Assembly (NCBI RefSeq): GCF_963924675.1
Contig: NC_089219.1
Span: 148,262,288-148,326,287, forward strand
Length of the DNA: 64,000 nucleotides
Direction of reading: 5' to 3'
Source: Phocoena phocoena
Lineage: Eukaryota; Chordata; Mammalia; Artiodactyla; Phocoenidae
A model generated the notes under the pieces. It saw only the letters and a list, made by a program, of their open reading frames with translations, was not told the DNA's origin and did not search any database. Shown piece after piece: positions 12,350 to 22,834 of the stretch (position 1 is the first letter of the stretch; the number at the start of each line of letters is the position of its first letter). Position numbers and translations under genes: made by a program.

Positions 12350-12920
12350 TTCTGTGTCCCACTTTCCTTGTTTTCAGGGAACAGACTCCAGCTTCCATGG
12401 CCTTCCCTGAGTCTCAAAGGAAAGATTCGAACAGTTGCTAATCAGGGATGGGAGAGGATGCAGAGATAAGGGAGGAGTAGTCAAGAAACTGTAGTGCAGC
12501 CTTGGGGCAGGGTCCTGGTTCTGCCTCAAGAGACACACATAACAATATCTTTGAGCTTTTTATAGAACTAAAACCCCAACAAATGGAAGATGTCAGCATT
12601 CTTCATTCCAGAGAAGACCACCTGAGGCCAGATTAAAGGAAACAGAGAAGCTCATCAAGAGATTATCTGAGACCAGATTAAAAGGGTGCAGGACCTGCAC
12701 ACACCTTGATCTTATCAGCGGTCCCACCCTTGAACCATCACTATAAAACTCCTCAACAAATCCTCCTGGGTGGGGACAAACGGCTTTCAAGGGCTGGAGC
12801 CTGCTGTGTCCCTCTTTGCCTGGCAAAGCAATAAAGCTATTCTTTTCTACTTCACCCCAAACTCGGTCTCTGAGATTTGACTTGGCACTGCTGCAGAGAG
12901 GCCAAGTTTTTGGCCTCAGT
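12350..12920 (+). mobile_element. Foreign solo LTR nested in the provirus
   Basis: Opposite orientation to the host provirus. It has TATA ctataaaa (12741-12748), polyadenylation signal AATAAA (12830-12835), then 'tcggtctctgagatttgac' and an end near TTTTTGGCCTCA. The pair of 'gaccagattaaa'-like motifs at about 12631 and 12670 are short internal U3 repeats. The exact left edge is unresolved. It resembles a class I (gammaretrovirus-like) LTR, but the family is not named. Confidence 0.65.
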
Positions 12921-13124
12921 CCCTGTGAGTGGGGTTGTGAATGGTCACGAATCTTTCAAATTCCTTTCTAAATTTGATACCTAAGTCAAATGCGTCACTG
13001 GGTGGAAGATTGTGTGGTATTTTAGAGAACACCTTGTTGTACGGAATTTTCTTGAGGTTTGGTGGGTGACCTAGTGTCAATCTAACCTTCTCCATGACCA
13101 ACTGATCTTAACATGAGAGTCTTT

Positions 13125-13286
13125 TTTTTTTTTTTTTTTTACAGGCTCTGGACGCGCAGGCCCAGCGGCCACGGCCCACGGGCCCAGCCGCTCTGCGGCA
13201 TGTGGGATCCTCCCGGACCGGGGCACGAACCCGTATCCCCTGCACCGGCAGGCGGACTCTCAACCATTGCGCCACCAGGGAAGCCC
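13125..13286 (-). mobile_element. CHR-type SINE, 3' part deleted
   Basis: Minus-strand SINE with T-run and head ('gccaccagggaagccc'). It lacks the roughly 45 bases normally between the tail and 'acaggctc'. TSD aacatgagagtcttt (13110-13124) versus aatatgagagtcttt (13287-13301). Confidence 0.92.
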
Positions 13287-13851
13287 AATATGAGAGTCTT
13301 TGAGTTAGGTGGTGAGCACTCTAACAGCTTTTAAGTGCTTGATCCATGCCTGCCAATTTCACAGATTTGGCTTCCAAGATGTCCCTTAACAAAAGCCTTT
13401 ACCTCATATGCCCACTAACCCACAGCAAAATGTGTCTAAACATACTCCAGTCTGGTAAGAATCATGAACTCAGTCAGTCTGTGAGGCCGACTCAAATATC
13501 AGACTTATAGGGCTTCTGCCTACATTCTACCCTATGGTTTTCCTCCTATGACGAATGACACAACAGACAGAGACAAAGAAAGACAGTGGTCATCTCTGTG
13601 AGGGAAAGGACCAACAAGAAGCATAACACATCTTTACTAAAGTTGCTATACCTATAATATTTTCTCCTGCTAATTTAAATTTAGAAAAGTAAAAAAAAAA
13701 GGCTCTCACCACTCTTGCTTCCATTGGATTTTGCAGGCTGGAAGACTGAATTGGTAAGAATTTTTACTTTCTGCTGACTTGTTGTCAGAGGTCCCAGTTT
13801 TCTCAGCTGTAGCAGCCTCAGACTGAGCAATGTCCAGCTAGTGAAGGTAAT

Positions 13852-13867
13852 CCTATCTGGGTCACCA
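13852..13867 (-). other. Retroviral primer-binding-site-like sequence
   Basis: On the minus strand, two bases after the LTR end (CCAACA), the sequence reads TGGTGACCCAGATAGG. It begins with TGG as a PBS should. It agrees at about 12 of 16 positions with the 3' end complement of tRNA-Trp as I recall it, so tRNA-Trp priming is a tentative inference. Confidence 0.55.
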
Positions 13868-13869
13868 AC

Positions 13870-14407
13870 TGTTGGGAAAGAACATATTTTCCTCTACTCT
13901 ACTAGGTTCATCTGCCTGGTCTAATAATTAAATTGAGATAAGACATATTAACAGGAGAAAAACAAATTTAATTATGTATATATGGGAGCCCCATAAGAAT
14001 ATGAGACCCATAGGCAGTTAGGCAATTGAGCTAACATGCTGTTCTGAGCTAAGAAGGTTGTAGGGGTCTAGGGCTTCAAAGGGAAGGAAGACAACTTACA
14101 GGAAGATGGGAAAAGCAAATATTTGGTAAACAAATGTTTTCCATGCCACACAGAGACAATGAGACACAGGGAGGGATTTGGTCCACAGGCCCCTGCTTAG
14201 CTTCCCTCCACCCAATTTACCACACCTAGCCCATATTCTTTGTAGCTATCTTTGGTGATAGCTCTCTTCCTGGACCAGGCCCCCAATCTAAAATCTTTTG
14301 GGCAGTTAAGGGGAAAGGTGAAAAGTTCTTCCTGAGTCATTTGGGCCTTGATGGTCTTCAGCTCAAATAAATCCTCATGGCAAAGTGGCACATTTCATAG
14401 AGGCTGG
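13870..14407 (-). repeat. 5' LTR of the provirus
   Basis: Right-hand copy of the LTR pair; aligns with 7384-7931 over nearly all its length with scattered substitutions and small indels. The matching text continues to 'ttctgaa' at 14408-14414, so the outer edge may be a few bases further right. Confidence 0.75.
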
Positions 14408-14418
14408 TTCTGAATCCT

Positions 14419-14790
14419 TTCACTACTAAGTACCAGGCACTGACCTAGGTAGTACAGAGATAAACAAAAAAAAAGTTTTTCATTTAGGTAGCTCTCAGTT
14501 TATTTGCTCCAACCATTATGCCCTATGAAAAGAAAATGCTCAGGTTGCTATGGAGGCACTGAGGAGATGCACTGAAAGTAAACTGGGAGAACAGCAAAGA
14601 ACTTGTAGGTGTCTAACAGGGAATGAGGAAGGGAGAATTAAACAAGAAGGTGCACTAAGATGCAAGAGACTGTGGCCCTTTTGAGGAACTTCCAAGGGTT
14701 TGGTGCCCTGGGAGGGCAGGGTGTGAAGGAGGGAGGGGAAGAGCTGAGGCAAGAGGGGTCAAGGTCATGGAGGACTTGCTGCTAGACTTT
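14419..14790. mobile_element. Ancient mammalian interspersed repeat, family uncertain
   Basis: The text 'actaagtaccaggcactgacctagg' followed by 'tacagagataaac' and a gained-weight 'ctctcagttt' block resembles a widespread old mammalian repeat ('tgtgccaggcactgtgctagg', 'acagtctagtgg'). Diverged, strand + most likely. Confidence 0.4.
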
Positions 14791-15084
14791 TAGACTATTC
14801 TGTGTGCATGTACGTGAGGGTAGGGTGGTGGGGAAGGAGGCAGGAAAGGTGAGAGCCTTTAAACAAGGAGGACTAATAACTTTGTCCAGAGAAATGATTG
14901 GTAATGGTAGAAATCCTGGCAACATGATTGTTAGAAGGAAAGATTTCTGGGTGAAGAGAACGGGGAGTAGGAGAATATATGTGCTTTCATTTATCAAGGA
15001 ATATCATACTTGTAACAACTCATAGTCCTTCTGCTCTGCCACAAGAAATGGGAAAAGTCATTGCTTAAGGCATAAGAACACATG

Positions 15085-15275
15085 TTCTAGAACCAGTCTT
15101 CCTAAATTCTAATCACAATTCTACTACCTATTGGTGATGTGATCATGGCCTCTCTGTGTCTCAGTCTCCTCATCTGTAAAGTGAAAATAATAATAGTACC
15201 TACCTTATTAGGTTGTTGGGAAGATTAAATGAATTAGCATATAGGCATGGCTCTTAGAAAGTAATATTATTAGGT
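15085..15275 (+). mobile_element. MIR SINE remnant
   Basis: Clear MIR core: 'ctcagtctcctcatctgtaa' (15160-15180), 'aataatagtacctacctta', then 'gattaaatgaatta'. Confidence 0.85.
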
Positions 15276-15329
15276 ATGGCTTATCTTCTAAAGGGTACCG
15301 GAAGATGCCACTCAAAAATATACCTCTTT

Positions 15330-15553
15330 GGGGCTTCCCTGGTGGCGCAATGGTTGAGAGTCTGCCTGCCGATGCAGGGGAGGTGGGTTCGTGCCCCGGT
15401 ACGGGAAGATCCCACATGCCGCGGAGCGGCTGGGCCCGTGAGCCATGGCCGCTGAGCCTGTGCTTCCGGAGCCTGTGCTCGGCAACGGGAGAGGCCACAA
15501 CAGTGAGAGGCCCGCATACCGCAAAAAAAAGAAAAAAAAAAAAAAAAAAAAAA
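15330..15553 (+). mobile_element. CHR-2-type SINE, full length
   Basis: Sense orientation: 'gggcttccctggtggcgcaa', B-box-like ggttcgtgccccgg, 'gagaggcccgcataccgc', and an A-tail with one G, then (AT)n. Approximate TSD atatacctctttg (left) versus acatacacctctctgg (right). Long frames on both strands are SINE-derived. Confidence 0.93.
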
Positions 15554-15599
15554 TATATATATATACATACACCTCTCTGGCATGTGGATTATTTTGAGT

Positions 15600-16065
15600 T
15601 AAAAGGCAATTGAGAACCAAAAGGTGCAGGAAAAGCTCTAAAAGGAGGGCACAAATTTTCCTTTTACAAAGGAAATTTTCACTTGTAGAGATGTCTCTGT
15701 TGCCCATACCAGGAAGAGGAGGACTCTTAACAATTCTTATCACCAATGTAAATCTGCATAAAAAACCTCACCAAACAACACTTTACTAGACAAGTTTACC
15801 ATACTTTCCTGGTCACCTTTCCAAAACTTGCCTCCTCATCCCCTCTTTCTACCCAGAGACCCCAAACACTTTTTCCTTTTTTTTAGCCTAAGATGGTATA
15901 TAAGCTCAAATTCCAAACACCCCTTTGAGTTACTCACTGCTGGATGCTCCTAGGAGCAATGCACCTGTTAATAAACTTCTGTTTGTTTCTCTCTTGTTAA
16001 TCTGATTTTGGCCAGTCTCACGCACAGGAGTCCTGCTGAAGACCCTAATCTGGGTAAAAGAAAAA
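15600..16065 (+). mobile_element. Solo LTR
   Basis: TATA-like tatataag (near 15898), polyadenylation signal AATAAA (15970-15975), then a T/C-rich 'ctcttgttaatctg' and 'ccagtctcacgcacagg'. No retroviral genes adjoin. Boundaries approximate. Confidence 0.6.
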
Positions 16066-16124
16066 CAGATTTTTCTCCCCTACGCTTTTCATCATTGTTC
16101 TATCTATCAAGGAGAAAGAAGGGT

Positions 16125-16300
16125 TGAATGGGATTTGGAGTCAGAAACAGCATGCCTCCATAACTAACTGTGTGACTTGCACAATTTAACCTCTACTGGT
16201 CCCAGTTTTCCTGTTGGAAATGCAAATAATGATAATTCCCACCTCACAGGGTCTTGTGGGGATCAAACGAGATAATGGGTGCAAAAACACTTTATAAATT
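16125..16300 (+). mobile_element. MIR SINE remnant
   Basis: MIR order is preserved: 'tgtgtgacttgcacaattta', 'tcccagttttcctgttgg', 'cccacctcacagggtcttgt', 'actttataaattgt'. Confidence 0.75.
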
Positions 16301-16304
16301 GTAA

Positions 16305-17025
16305 ATTGTCGAATACCAGCCACTAGATTAATATTCTCTCACCAGTCCTCCCCTGAAGAGGGCAGGGATGGGTCTCCCTGCTTAAAAAACTGAAGGCCAA
16401 AGGGGTTCAGTAATTTACCACAATTCTTCTGCAAGTCTGGGTCAGGTCTGGCCTGGGACAGGCCTCTGCACTCAGCAATTTCCCTACACAGTCTGGTCAA
16501 GTGTGCTCTGCTGGCCACCTCCACACCCAAGAATTCACATGATTAAAAGCAAAATCCTGGGTCAGCCCCGCCCCCCCCCACCACCACTTCACTGGGTTCT
16601 AATTGCCCTTTCCTTCAGAAATAGGAATAATTAAATAGCAGCTTTATTTTAATAAGCCTCAGGTCAGGCTCAGCATTCTGCCTCCTAGGTCAATTTCCCC
16701 ACGTTTCTTAGCTAATCTGGGGGAGAGGAAACTGTCCAGAAGCAGCTCATTTGCATCAAAAGCACTATAATTTGTAAGTAAATGGCATTGCTTTTAAATG
16801 CAAAGGAGCTTCCGTAAGCTGACAGAGAAGGCTGTCTTTGATTCTTCAAATAACTGTGACCCCTAATGTTCTGGAAATAATCTTTCCTTCTCTCCAATTA
16901 CACCCATCCCAGGAGGATCCCCCCTTAACTCCTCTTCAAAATATAGCTATTAACATTTCTCCAATCAAAGGCAGCTCTCCTTGCCCACAGGAGGACTTAT
17001 TTGAGGAACAATCCTCAATTGGGCA
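16305..17025. other. Unassigned sequence
   Basis: No repeat or exon identified; includes a C-run (16566-16578). Confidence 0.35.
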
Positions 17026-17029
17026 GACA

Positions 17030-17250
17030 CATTGAGATGCTACTAAATGCCAAGTGTTGGGAAACAAAGATGAATAGGACACTGTCACGGCTGTTAGGAA
17101 GTTTACAACCTTGGAAGATAAGGCTGCTACATGTGTAATAGAAGATAGAATATGTTGTTTGAAGAGAGATGCAAAATGTTCCATGAATTAGTCTGAACCT
17201 GCTTGGGAGATTAGGAAAGACATGGAGGAAGATTGTTACTATTTTGAAGC
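17030..17250 (+). mobile_element. Ancient mammalian repeat fragment, family uncertain
   Basis: 'gatgctactaaatgccaagt', 'caaagatgaataggacactg' and 'ggaagtttacaaccttgga' mirror an old widespread repeat also seen near 28310 and 55370. Confidence 0.45.
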
Positions 17251-17394
17251 TCAAAATCTGATATGATCTCTCCACCAAATCAGTTCTCCTCTGTCCTCCA
17301 CAATTCTTACTCACCTCACAGTCTCAGTCCAGTTCCTTTGCTCATGCTTGGTCTTCCATATTTGACAGTGCTTCCTGTTAAAAACAAGACAACA

Positions 17395-17830
17395 GCCCCC
17401 AAAGGAATTCACTTGTCACCAGACGTCATCAAACCAAGACTTAATACCTAATTTAATGACACTCTCAGTCTTTCCCAAGAATGAAATCTTAAACCAGTCA
17501 ACTGGACTGGAATTACCTGGTCAACATTAATGAGGTCATCTAACTGATAGATCCCTGCTGTCTCCTATAGGAAGGTGGCCTTGCCACAGACAATCCACTT
17601 TTAGCAGGTATAAATCCTTTGTCCTGATCTCTCCCGCATATGAGTCTTCTATTTTGTACAGCTCCTCAGAGCTCCTTTCTAGTTGCTAGATGGGATGCTG
17701 CCCGATTCATGAATTGCTGAATAAAGCCAATAAGATCTTTAACATTTTGCCAACTACCAGTTGGCACTTGCCATCTACCGCTACAAGGATTAAATCATGA
17801 GCTGCTACAGCTGCTGACTTTCAACACCCC
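17395..17830 (+). mobile_element. Solo LTR, copy A
   Basis: TATA-like tataaat (17609-17615) and AATAAA (17720-17725). The stretch 'ctagttgctagatgggatgc' through 'attcatgaattgctgaataa' is mirrored, in opposite orientation, at 18350-18430, so this and the element at 18290-18690 are one LTR family. Confidence 0.65.
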
Positions 17831-17844
17831 CTGAAAGGAGTTCA

Positions 17845-18222
17845 GGGTGGAGATCAGGAATGAGGCACTCTGTGCTCTGGGAAAAACTGGCAGAACAGGC
17901 CTTCAGATAGTTAGATATTTCCAGGAGAAGATTTTATGAGCCCAGCTCTTGCATCTCCTTGTATCTAGAAAAGTACTGAAATCATTAACTGTGATGTTTG
18001 CTCCTCGTGACTAGCAGCAAGCCTCTGCCAAAATGCGTGTTTGACTGCACGTGCCCCCTTCACTAAAATCGTATATAACACTGACCTTCCCCCCTACCTC
18101 TTTGAAGCAGTTCCTCAGAGCTATCCGAAACGCTGTCTCCCAGGCTATAGTCCTCATCTTTCCCCCAATAAACCTTAACTCACAACTCTCCCGTTGTGCT
18201 TATTTTTTTTCAGTCGACAGTT
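17845..18222 (+). mobile_element. Solo LTR of a second family (class I-like)
   Basis: TATA gtatataa (18071-18078), 'gcagttcctcagagctatcc', AATAAA (18167-18172), 'cacaactctcccgttgtgc' and a T-run before TCAGTCGACA. This tail is typical of the MER4-group class I LTRs as I remember them. Confidence 0.7.
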
Positions 18223-18289
18223 AACTCAGTTGAATTTTGTTTTTTTAACAGTCCTTAGTTAAAGCATCACTCCCTCCAGGAGTCCACCA

Positions 18290-18690
18290 GGAAGAAACTT
18301 CACCATTGTTAAAAGAACAAAACTCAACCAAGTAAATTTGAAGCTCTAATAGGCTTTATTCAATGATTCATGAATTGGGTAGCATGGTATCCGGCAACTA
18401 GAAGCGGACTCCAAGGGGTTGTACAAAATGAAAGGTTTTTATAGGAAGAAGGGTGGGGTAAGGAAGCTATTAGAAAAAGAAAAGAAAGGATTATTTTTAG
18501 GCCAGGATATCTTCTTTTCTGGGAGAAGGGTTTCATCATGCAGCTTGTCTCTTCTGCCTCTGAGGGGATGGAGAGGGTCCACATGACAGATTACCTTACT
18601 GGTGTTGACCAGAAGATTCCAGACTGGTTGATTAAGGTTACATTTCTAGTGAAGGTCTAAACCGCAATTAGGTTAGGTATTACATCTAGG
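18290..18690 (-). mobile_element. Solo LTR, copy B, inverted relative to copy A
   Basis: On the minus strand it has cctataaaaacc (complement near 18435), a 'ttttgtacaa' block and AATAAA (complement of 18355-18360). It is homologous to 17600-17735 in inverse orientation. Confidence 0.65.
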
Positions 18691-18894
18691 TTTGGTATCA
18701 TGGGTTTTGCACAAGTGATACCATTTTGGGCCTGTGCTTCTTCTCTTTGACACCATCTAAAGTGACCTGGTGTAGCCTATTAACTAGCTTCCGGCCTCTT
18801 TTCAAGCCTTTGTTCTGTGTACTCTGTGCCTGAATTCTTTCTCGCTTTGGGCAGACCCCTGAATGCTGAGGAGAGACGGTTGAATGGGAGATTC

Positions 18895-19075
18895 GACGTG
18901 GGAGTGGATTGGAATCCAGCCTCTGACCCGAGCCAGCTGTGTACATTTGGGGAAGTTATACAGCCCCTGAACTTCACACTCCTCATTTGTAAAATGATAG
19001 TAATAATTATCACTGTACCGAGTTATTGAGGAGAGATGGCTAATGGATATAAAGCAGTTAGAAACTGTGTTCCTT
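18895..19075 (+). mobile_element. MIR SINE remnant
   Basis: 'ccagctgtgtacatttgggg', 'cacactcctcatttgtaaaa', 'gatagtaataattatcactg' follow MIR. Confidence 0.75.
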
Positions 19076-19079
19076 ATGG

Positions 19080-19415
19080 CTATACATTATTAGTTTTGTT
19101 GGGTGTGTTAGGGCGTTTCCCGGGTGTGTAGGAAGATCTTTTCCTGGTACCCGGTATTTAGTAGATGATAACTAAGTGCTTACTGAGTGAATTGACACTC
19201 TGTTTCATCTCTATAAGTTTGTGTATGATTTTGCTCCTATTTGAAATATCGGCATCGTAACCCCTCTCTCCCCACCACATAACTTGGTTAACTACTATTA
19301 ATTATTTGAAAAGCAGCCCTGCAGCCCACTTCCAAGCTAGACAGCTCCTGTTATGGAGTAGAAAAAATAAGGGTAAGAAGACTTGGTTTTTCTGGAGTGG
19401 AATGTCACTGACTAC
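19080..19415. other. Mostly unassigned; possible MIR 3' scrap
   Basis: 'ggtatttagtagatgataac' near 19153 with 'aagtgcttactgagtgaatt' resembles a MIR/L2 tail; the rest is not recognised. Confidence 0.35.
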
Positions 19416-19419
19416 ATCA

Positions 19420-19755
19420 CTACTGTTCAAAGGTGACCACTGCCTCTTCCCTACCACGTTGATGGCTGGCTTGACCATGTGACTTGTTTTACCCAATGAA
19501 ATGTGAGCAGCAGGGTCACGTGTCGTTTCCAAGAAAGAGTTTTAAGAGCCAGTATGTGAACTGCCACAATCTCTTTTCCCTCTGCAATCCCACCAGTCAT
19601 GCTCTTCCACCTGCATGGGAACTGCTTAGAGAACATGCGGCAGAGCCATGAGTGACCTGCAAAGCAAATGTGTGAGAAATAAACCTTTGATGTTGTAAGC
19701 TCCTGAGGTCTGGGGGCCATGTGTCACTTCAGCTTACCCTGGCTGATATAATAGC
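19420..19755 (+). mobile_element. MLT1-type MaLR LTR
   Basis: The text 'accaatgaaatgtgagcag'-like (near 19492), 'tttaagagccagtatgtga' (near 19541), AATAAA (19678-19683) in 'gagaaataaacctttgatgt', and a 'ctggctgatataata' end follow the MLT1 LTR. A mammalian-wide, long inactive solo LTR. Confidence 0.75.
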
Positions 19756-20049
19756 ATATTATCTGGCTTTTCTTCCTCTGAGGTGCTGCCCAGCCCTTTT
19801 TTCCCATTCCGGTGATTGCATCAATTCCATGCCTTAATATTTACCAAACCTATATATCTCAAGCCACAGTCCTCACCGTGTGGATAGCCTGCTGGAACCT
19901 GAAACACAGCAGGCACAGAACCAGACTCACTTTGTTCCCTCCCCTCCCCAGTTCTGCTGCTTCTCCCATCATCCTTTCTATATCCATGGACTAACTAGAG
20001 AAATCTGAGAAGTCACTGGTACCGTTCTCAAACCCTTCATTCCACTGAG

Positions 20050-20225
20050 GGGTGAGGCTGATCACTTCTACTGCTGAAATGTCTCTCACTTCTGTTTTCT
20101 CCTTTTAAAGTCTCTAACCCGAATCTGGCCTTCCATTTGTCACCTGAATGCCTACAGGAGCCCTGCAGCTGGACTCCCTGGCTTTTGTCTCTTTCCTAAT
20201 CAATCTGTCAATCCTAACATTTACA
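20050..20225 (+). mobile_element. L2-like fragment
   Basis: 'gaaatgtctctcacttctg' and the 'tccctggcttttgtctctttcc' block resemble the 3' coding part of L2; diverged. Confidence 0.45.
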
Positions 20226-20229
20226 GGAC

Positions 20230-20905
20230 CTGGGATAAAAATGTGAATGGAGACCCAAACATTACATGTCTAAATATTTAAAATTTATAAATCAAGATAA
20301 AATACATGCTAAACAGAATATATTCTGGTTTCCTGTCTTAACAAATAGACCTTCATAATGACTTGGAAGCCCGGATCAAATTTCAAATTTTGCGGGGGTT
20401 ACATGATGGAATATATAGAACGGGGAGAACTGGATCCTGGACACCAGCTCATCACCCACACCCTTTTCTCTTCCCATTCCTGGCTTTACTCATGATATAA
20501 GAAGTTTTGCACACACGTGTGAGAATTCTGAGCTTGCATGTGTAAGATTCACCCACACCCCATGCAAGCAGCCAAGCTTTGCCCACCCTTCAGCCTAGGG
20601 TGAATATGACAAAACACAGTCTGCCCTTAGGATGAAGAATCAAAGATGGTAATAGTTTGTGCCACGGAAGTGGGCTTGCGGCCATGTGTGTAGGGAATTC
20701 CACGATCTCGACACGCTGAGGGAAGGACACTCTGGAGGGAAGGACGTTGGTTAGAATGCTTTGTCCTCCTGGTTCCTTGTACTTTCACCCTATGGGAAGG
20801 GCATGACTAGAGATATGGGTCAAAGTGCATCCTTCTAAAGTGGAAGGCCTAGGGCAGGGGTCCCTCTTCCTGAGCCTAAGAGCAATTCTATAAACCGTAA
20901 TCACA
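20230..20905. other. Unassigned sequence
   Basis: Nothing recognised. Confidence 0.3.
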
Positions 20906-20909
20906 ATCA

Positions 20910-21060
20910 ACATTGATTGAGCATCACTGATGTGCCAGGCATTGTTCTAAATTACTTACTGATGAAGAAACTCGGCACATCTCTTAATTTGCCCAAGTTA
21001 TACTGTTACTGGACACAAGTTTGTGTGCCTGTTGCACAGAGAGGCCAAACTGAAGGCTTG
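20910..21060 (-). mobile_element. MIR SINE remnant
   Basis: 'cattgattgagcatcactga', 'tgtgccaggcattgttctaa' then 'gatgaagaaactcgg' is MIR in reverse. Confidence 0.75.
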
Positions 21061-21419
21061 GAGTTCAGAGATGAACTCCCTGAAGGGTTTCAGCAAAGCA
21101 TTTTAAAAGTGAGTATTTCAGCAAGGTGAGGGAGGGGCTTCCCAGGGTCTGTGACCAGCTCGTGCACAGTTCTCTGATTGGTTGATGCTGAGGTCACAGG
21201 ACAGGTAACATTATCCATCCTTAGGCACCAGAAGGTCTGGGAGCTATGTGCTCACGATCATCAAGCAGTTAATTTCTTCCATTTGGTGGTGGTTTTTAGT
21301 ATCCGAAAAATGCAAGAAGTATGCATGAGATACTAATATCTAGGTGCTTCAGAGAGGAGCTACAGCAGAAGATATGGGGGAGGGGTCTGTCCTGGAAAGA
21401 CCCCAAAGGGTTCTGACCA

Positions 21420-21520
21420 CTTACAATACAGCTCATAGGAGGCAGAGTCAGGGACTGAACCCAGGCAAATCGAATCCCAGAACCACAGTACGTAACATGC
21501 TACACTGCCACTAGAATCAA
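21420..21520 (-). mobile_element. MIR 5' part
   Basis: 'ggcagagtcagggactgaac' and 'gctacactgccacta' match the complement of the MIR tRNA-like head. Confidence 0.6.
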
Positions 21521-21607
21521 CTGAAAATCCCGGATCTGATTGAAGCCGTCTCCTCTTCACCAAAATGCAGTGTGTGACCCAGTAAAGATAATATTAGGGA
21601 AAGGACT

Positions 21608-21765
21608 CCAAGATTTGGAGCCGGAAGATTTTGGTTTTAATGCTAGCTCTGTCTATTAATCAAGGAACTTTGCCTTTCCATAAAATTAGGAGAGTAATAA
21701 TATGTCTCCCATTGGGGATTAAGTGAGTAGTGAATATGAAAAGCTATAAAGCCCTGTTATTATTA
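21608..21765 (+). mobile_element. MIR SINE remnant
   Basis: 'gatttggagccggaagattt', 'aatgctagctctgtc', 'gtaataatatgtctcccatt' follow MIR. Confidence 0.75.
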
Positions 21766-21769
21766 AGTC

Positions 21770-22295
21770 TGTTATTAAGATATTACAGTTACTATGGATA
21801 CATAATAAATTACCCTAAAACTTAGTAGTATGAAAAACCATTTGTTAAGCTCCTAGATTCTATGGGTCAGGAATTTCAACAGAGAAATTTCAATTTCTCT
21901 GCTCTGCAACATCTGGGGTCTCAGCTGGAAGACTTGAAGAATGGGAGCTGGAATAACTGAAGACTTGCCCTCTCCCAATGATGCTGGCCGTTGGCTGAGA
22001 CCTGCAATGGGGCTGAAGCTGAAACACACGTGAGGCCTCTGCATATACCTGGCCACCCTCAAATTGTGGTGGCTGGATTCCATGGGTGAGGAAATAGAGA
22101 GAGAGATAGAAAGATAGTGATAGAGACAGTTAGAGATAAAGATAGAGAGACAGAGAGAGAGAAAGACAAAGAGACGGAAATGGTAAACAATGTTGAACAA
22201 ATCTGCCCCTCCTGGTTTGTATCTTTCTGAAGTGACATTATCTCTCCACACTTTCCACGTTAGCTGGGGATTCAATTACAAGGTGTCCTTGCCAT
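21770..22295 (+). mobile_element. Ancient repeat with internal GA-rich stretch, family uncertain
   Basis: 'acataataaattaccctaaa' and 'cttagtagtatgaaaaacc', then 'tggtggctggattccatggg' followed by a (GA)n-like run (22091-22180), match the plan of an old mammalian LTR/MER repeat. I do not name the family. The 140-codon minus frame across it reflects the low-complexity run. Confidence 0.5.
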
Positions 22296-22659
22296 GGCAT
22301 TAAGCATCACAAATCAGGATGGATCCTTGTCTGCTTGACTGAAACATCCCTCATCTTTCTGGCATATATTGGACGAATATTTTGTTAAGAGCAGGTAATT
22401 AGCTGTGCAACTTTGCTTTTGAATGGAGGAAGTTACGGTGTATCAAGCGGCAACTTGCCTTCCAACATCATATTATGTTAATTCTTCTCCGTCACACGAA
22501 GGTGATTTGACACAGCGTAATGTGATGTGACTATAGAACATCAAAGTAAAAGATGGGGGGCGGTTACTGCCCAGCCGCCTGTTCCTGAAAAGGAAGATGT
22601 TCCCAAATGGGCTGTCCTAAACAACCTGAGAGCCCAGGGGATCACTACTGTTGACTAAA

Positions 22660-22830
22660 AGATTTTTGTACACAGCATCTCATTTACTCCTTACACCATA
22701 ATCTTGTGGGATAAGCATGGGTAGCGTTCACATTTTACTACTGAAACAGTGAGGACTCAGAGAGTCCAAGTTACTTTCCTACAATCGCATGGCTGTTAGG
22801 ATGTGGAGCTGGAAGTCTGGAGGAACATGA
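22660..22830 (-). mobile_element. MIR SINE remnant
   Basis: 'catctcatttactccttaca', 'acattttactactgaaac', 'ccaagttactttcctacaat' is MIR in reverse. Confidence 0.7.
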
Positions 22831-22834
22831 AGGA

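Larger units (their letters stand above)
7955..13851 (-). pseudogene. Decayed internal region of the provirus
   Basis: AT-rich sequence between the LTRs, after allowing for later insertions. Stop codons fill all frames. The longest minus-strand piece outside insertions is a 61-codon frame at 12916-13101. It is charged and proline-containing and may be a gag-like scrap, but I could not confirm any retroviral motif. No functional product is expected. Confidence 0.5.
7384..14407 (-). mobile_element. Endogenous retrovirus with paired LTRs, nested insertions
   Basis: Two direct repeats of about 540 bases (7384-7931 and 13870-14407) bracket about 5.9 kb. They differ at roughly one base in ten by eye. 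Both begin with TG on the + strand. A primer-binding-site-like sequence directly inside the right copy, read on the minus strand, sets the orientation: the right LTR is the 5' LTR. The internal region is AT-rich and decayed, with no intact gag, pol or env. It carries an L1 tail (9251-9450), two SINEs (11280-11487, 13125-13286) and a foreign LTR (about 12350-12920). Subtracting these leaves roughly 4.7 kb, short for a complete provirus. No clear TSD was found. Confidence 0.75.

Noticed and set aside
15305..15613. Long open frames on both strands with a recurring Pro/Gly/Arg-rich peptide, also at 11070-11551, 13113-13334, 32859-33295, 42635-43061, 46776-47377
   Set aside because: All are translations of CHR SINEs, which have few stops in several frames; TSDs prove they are insertions.
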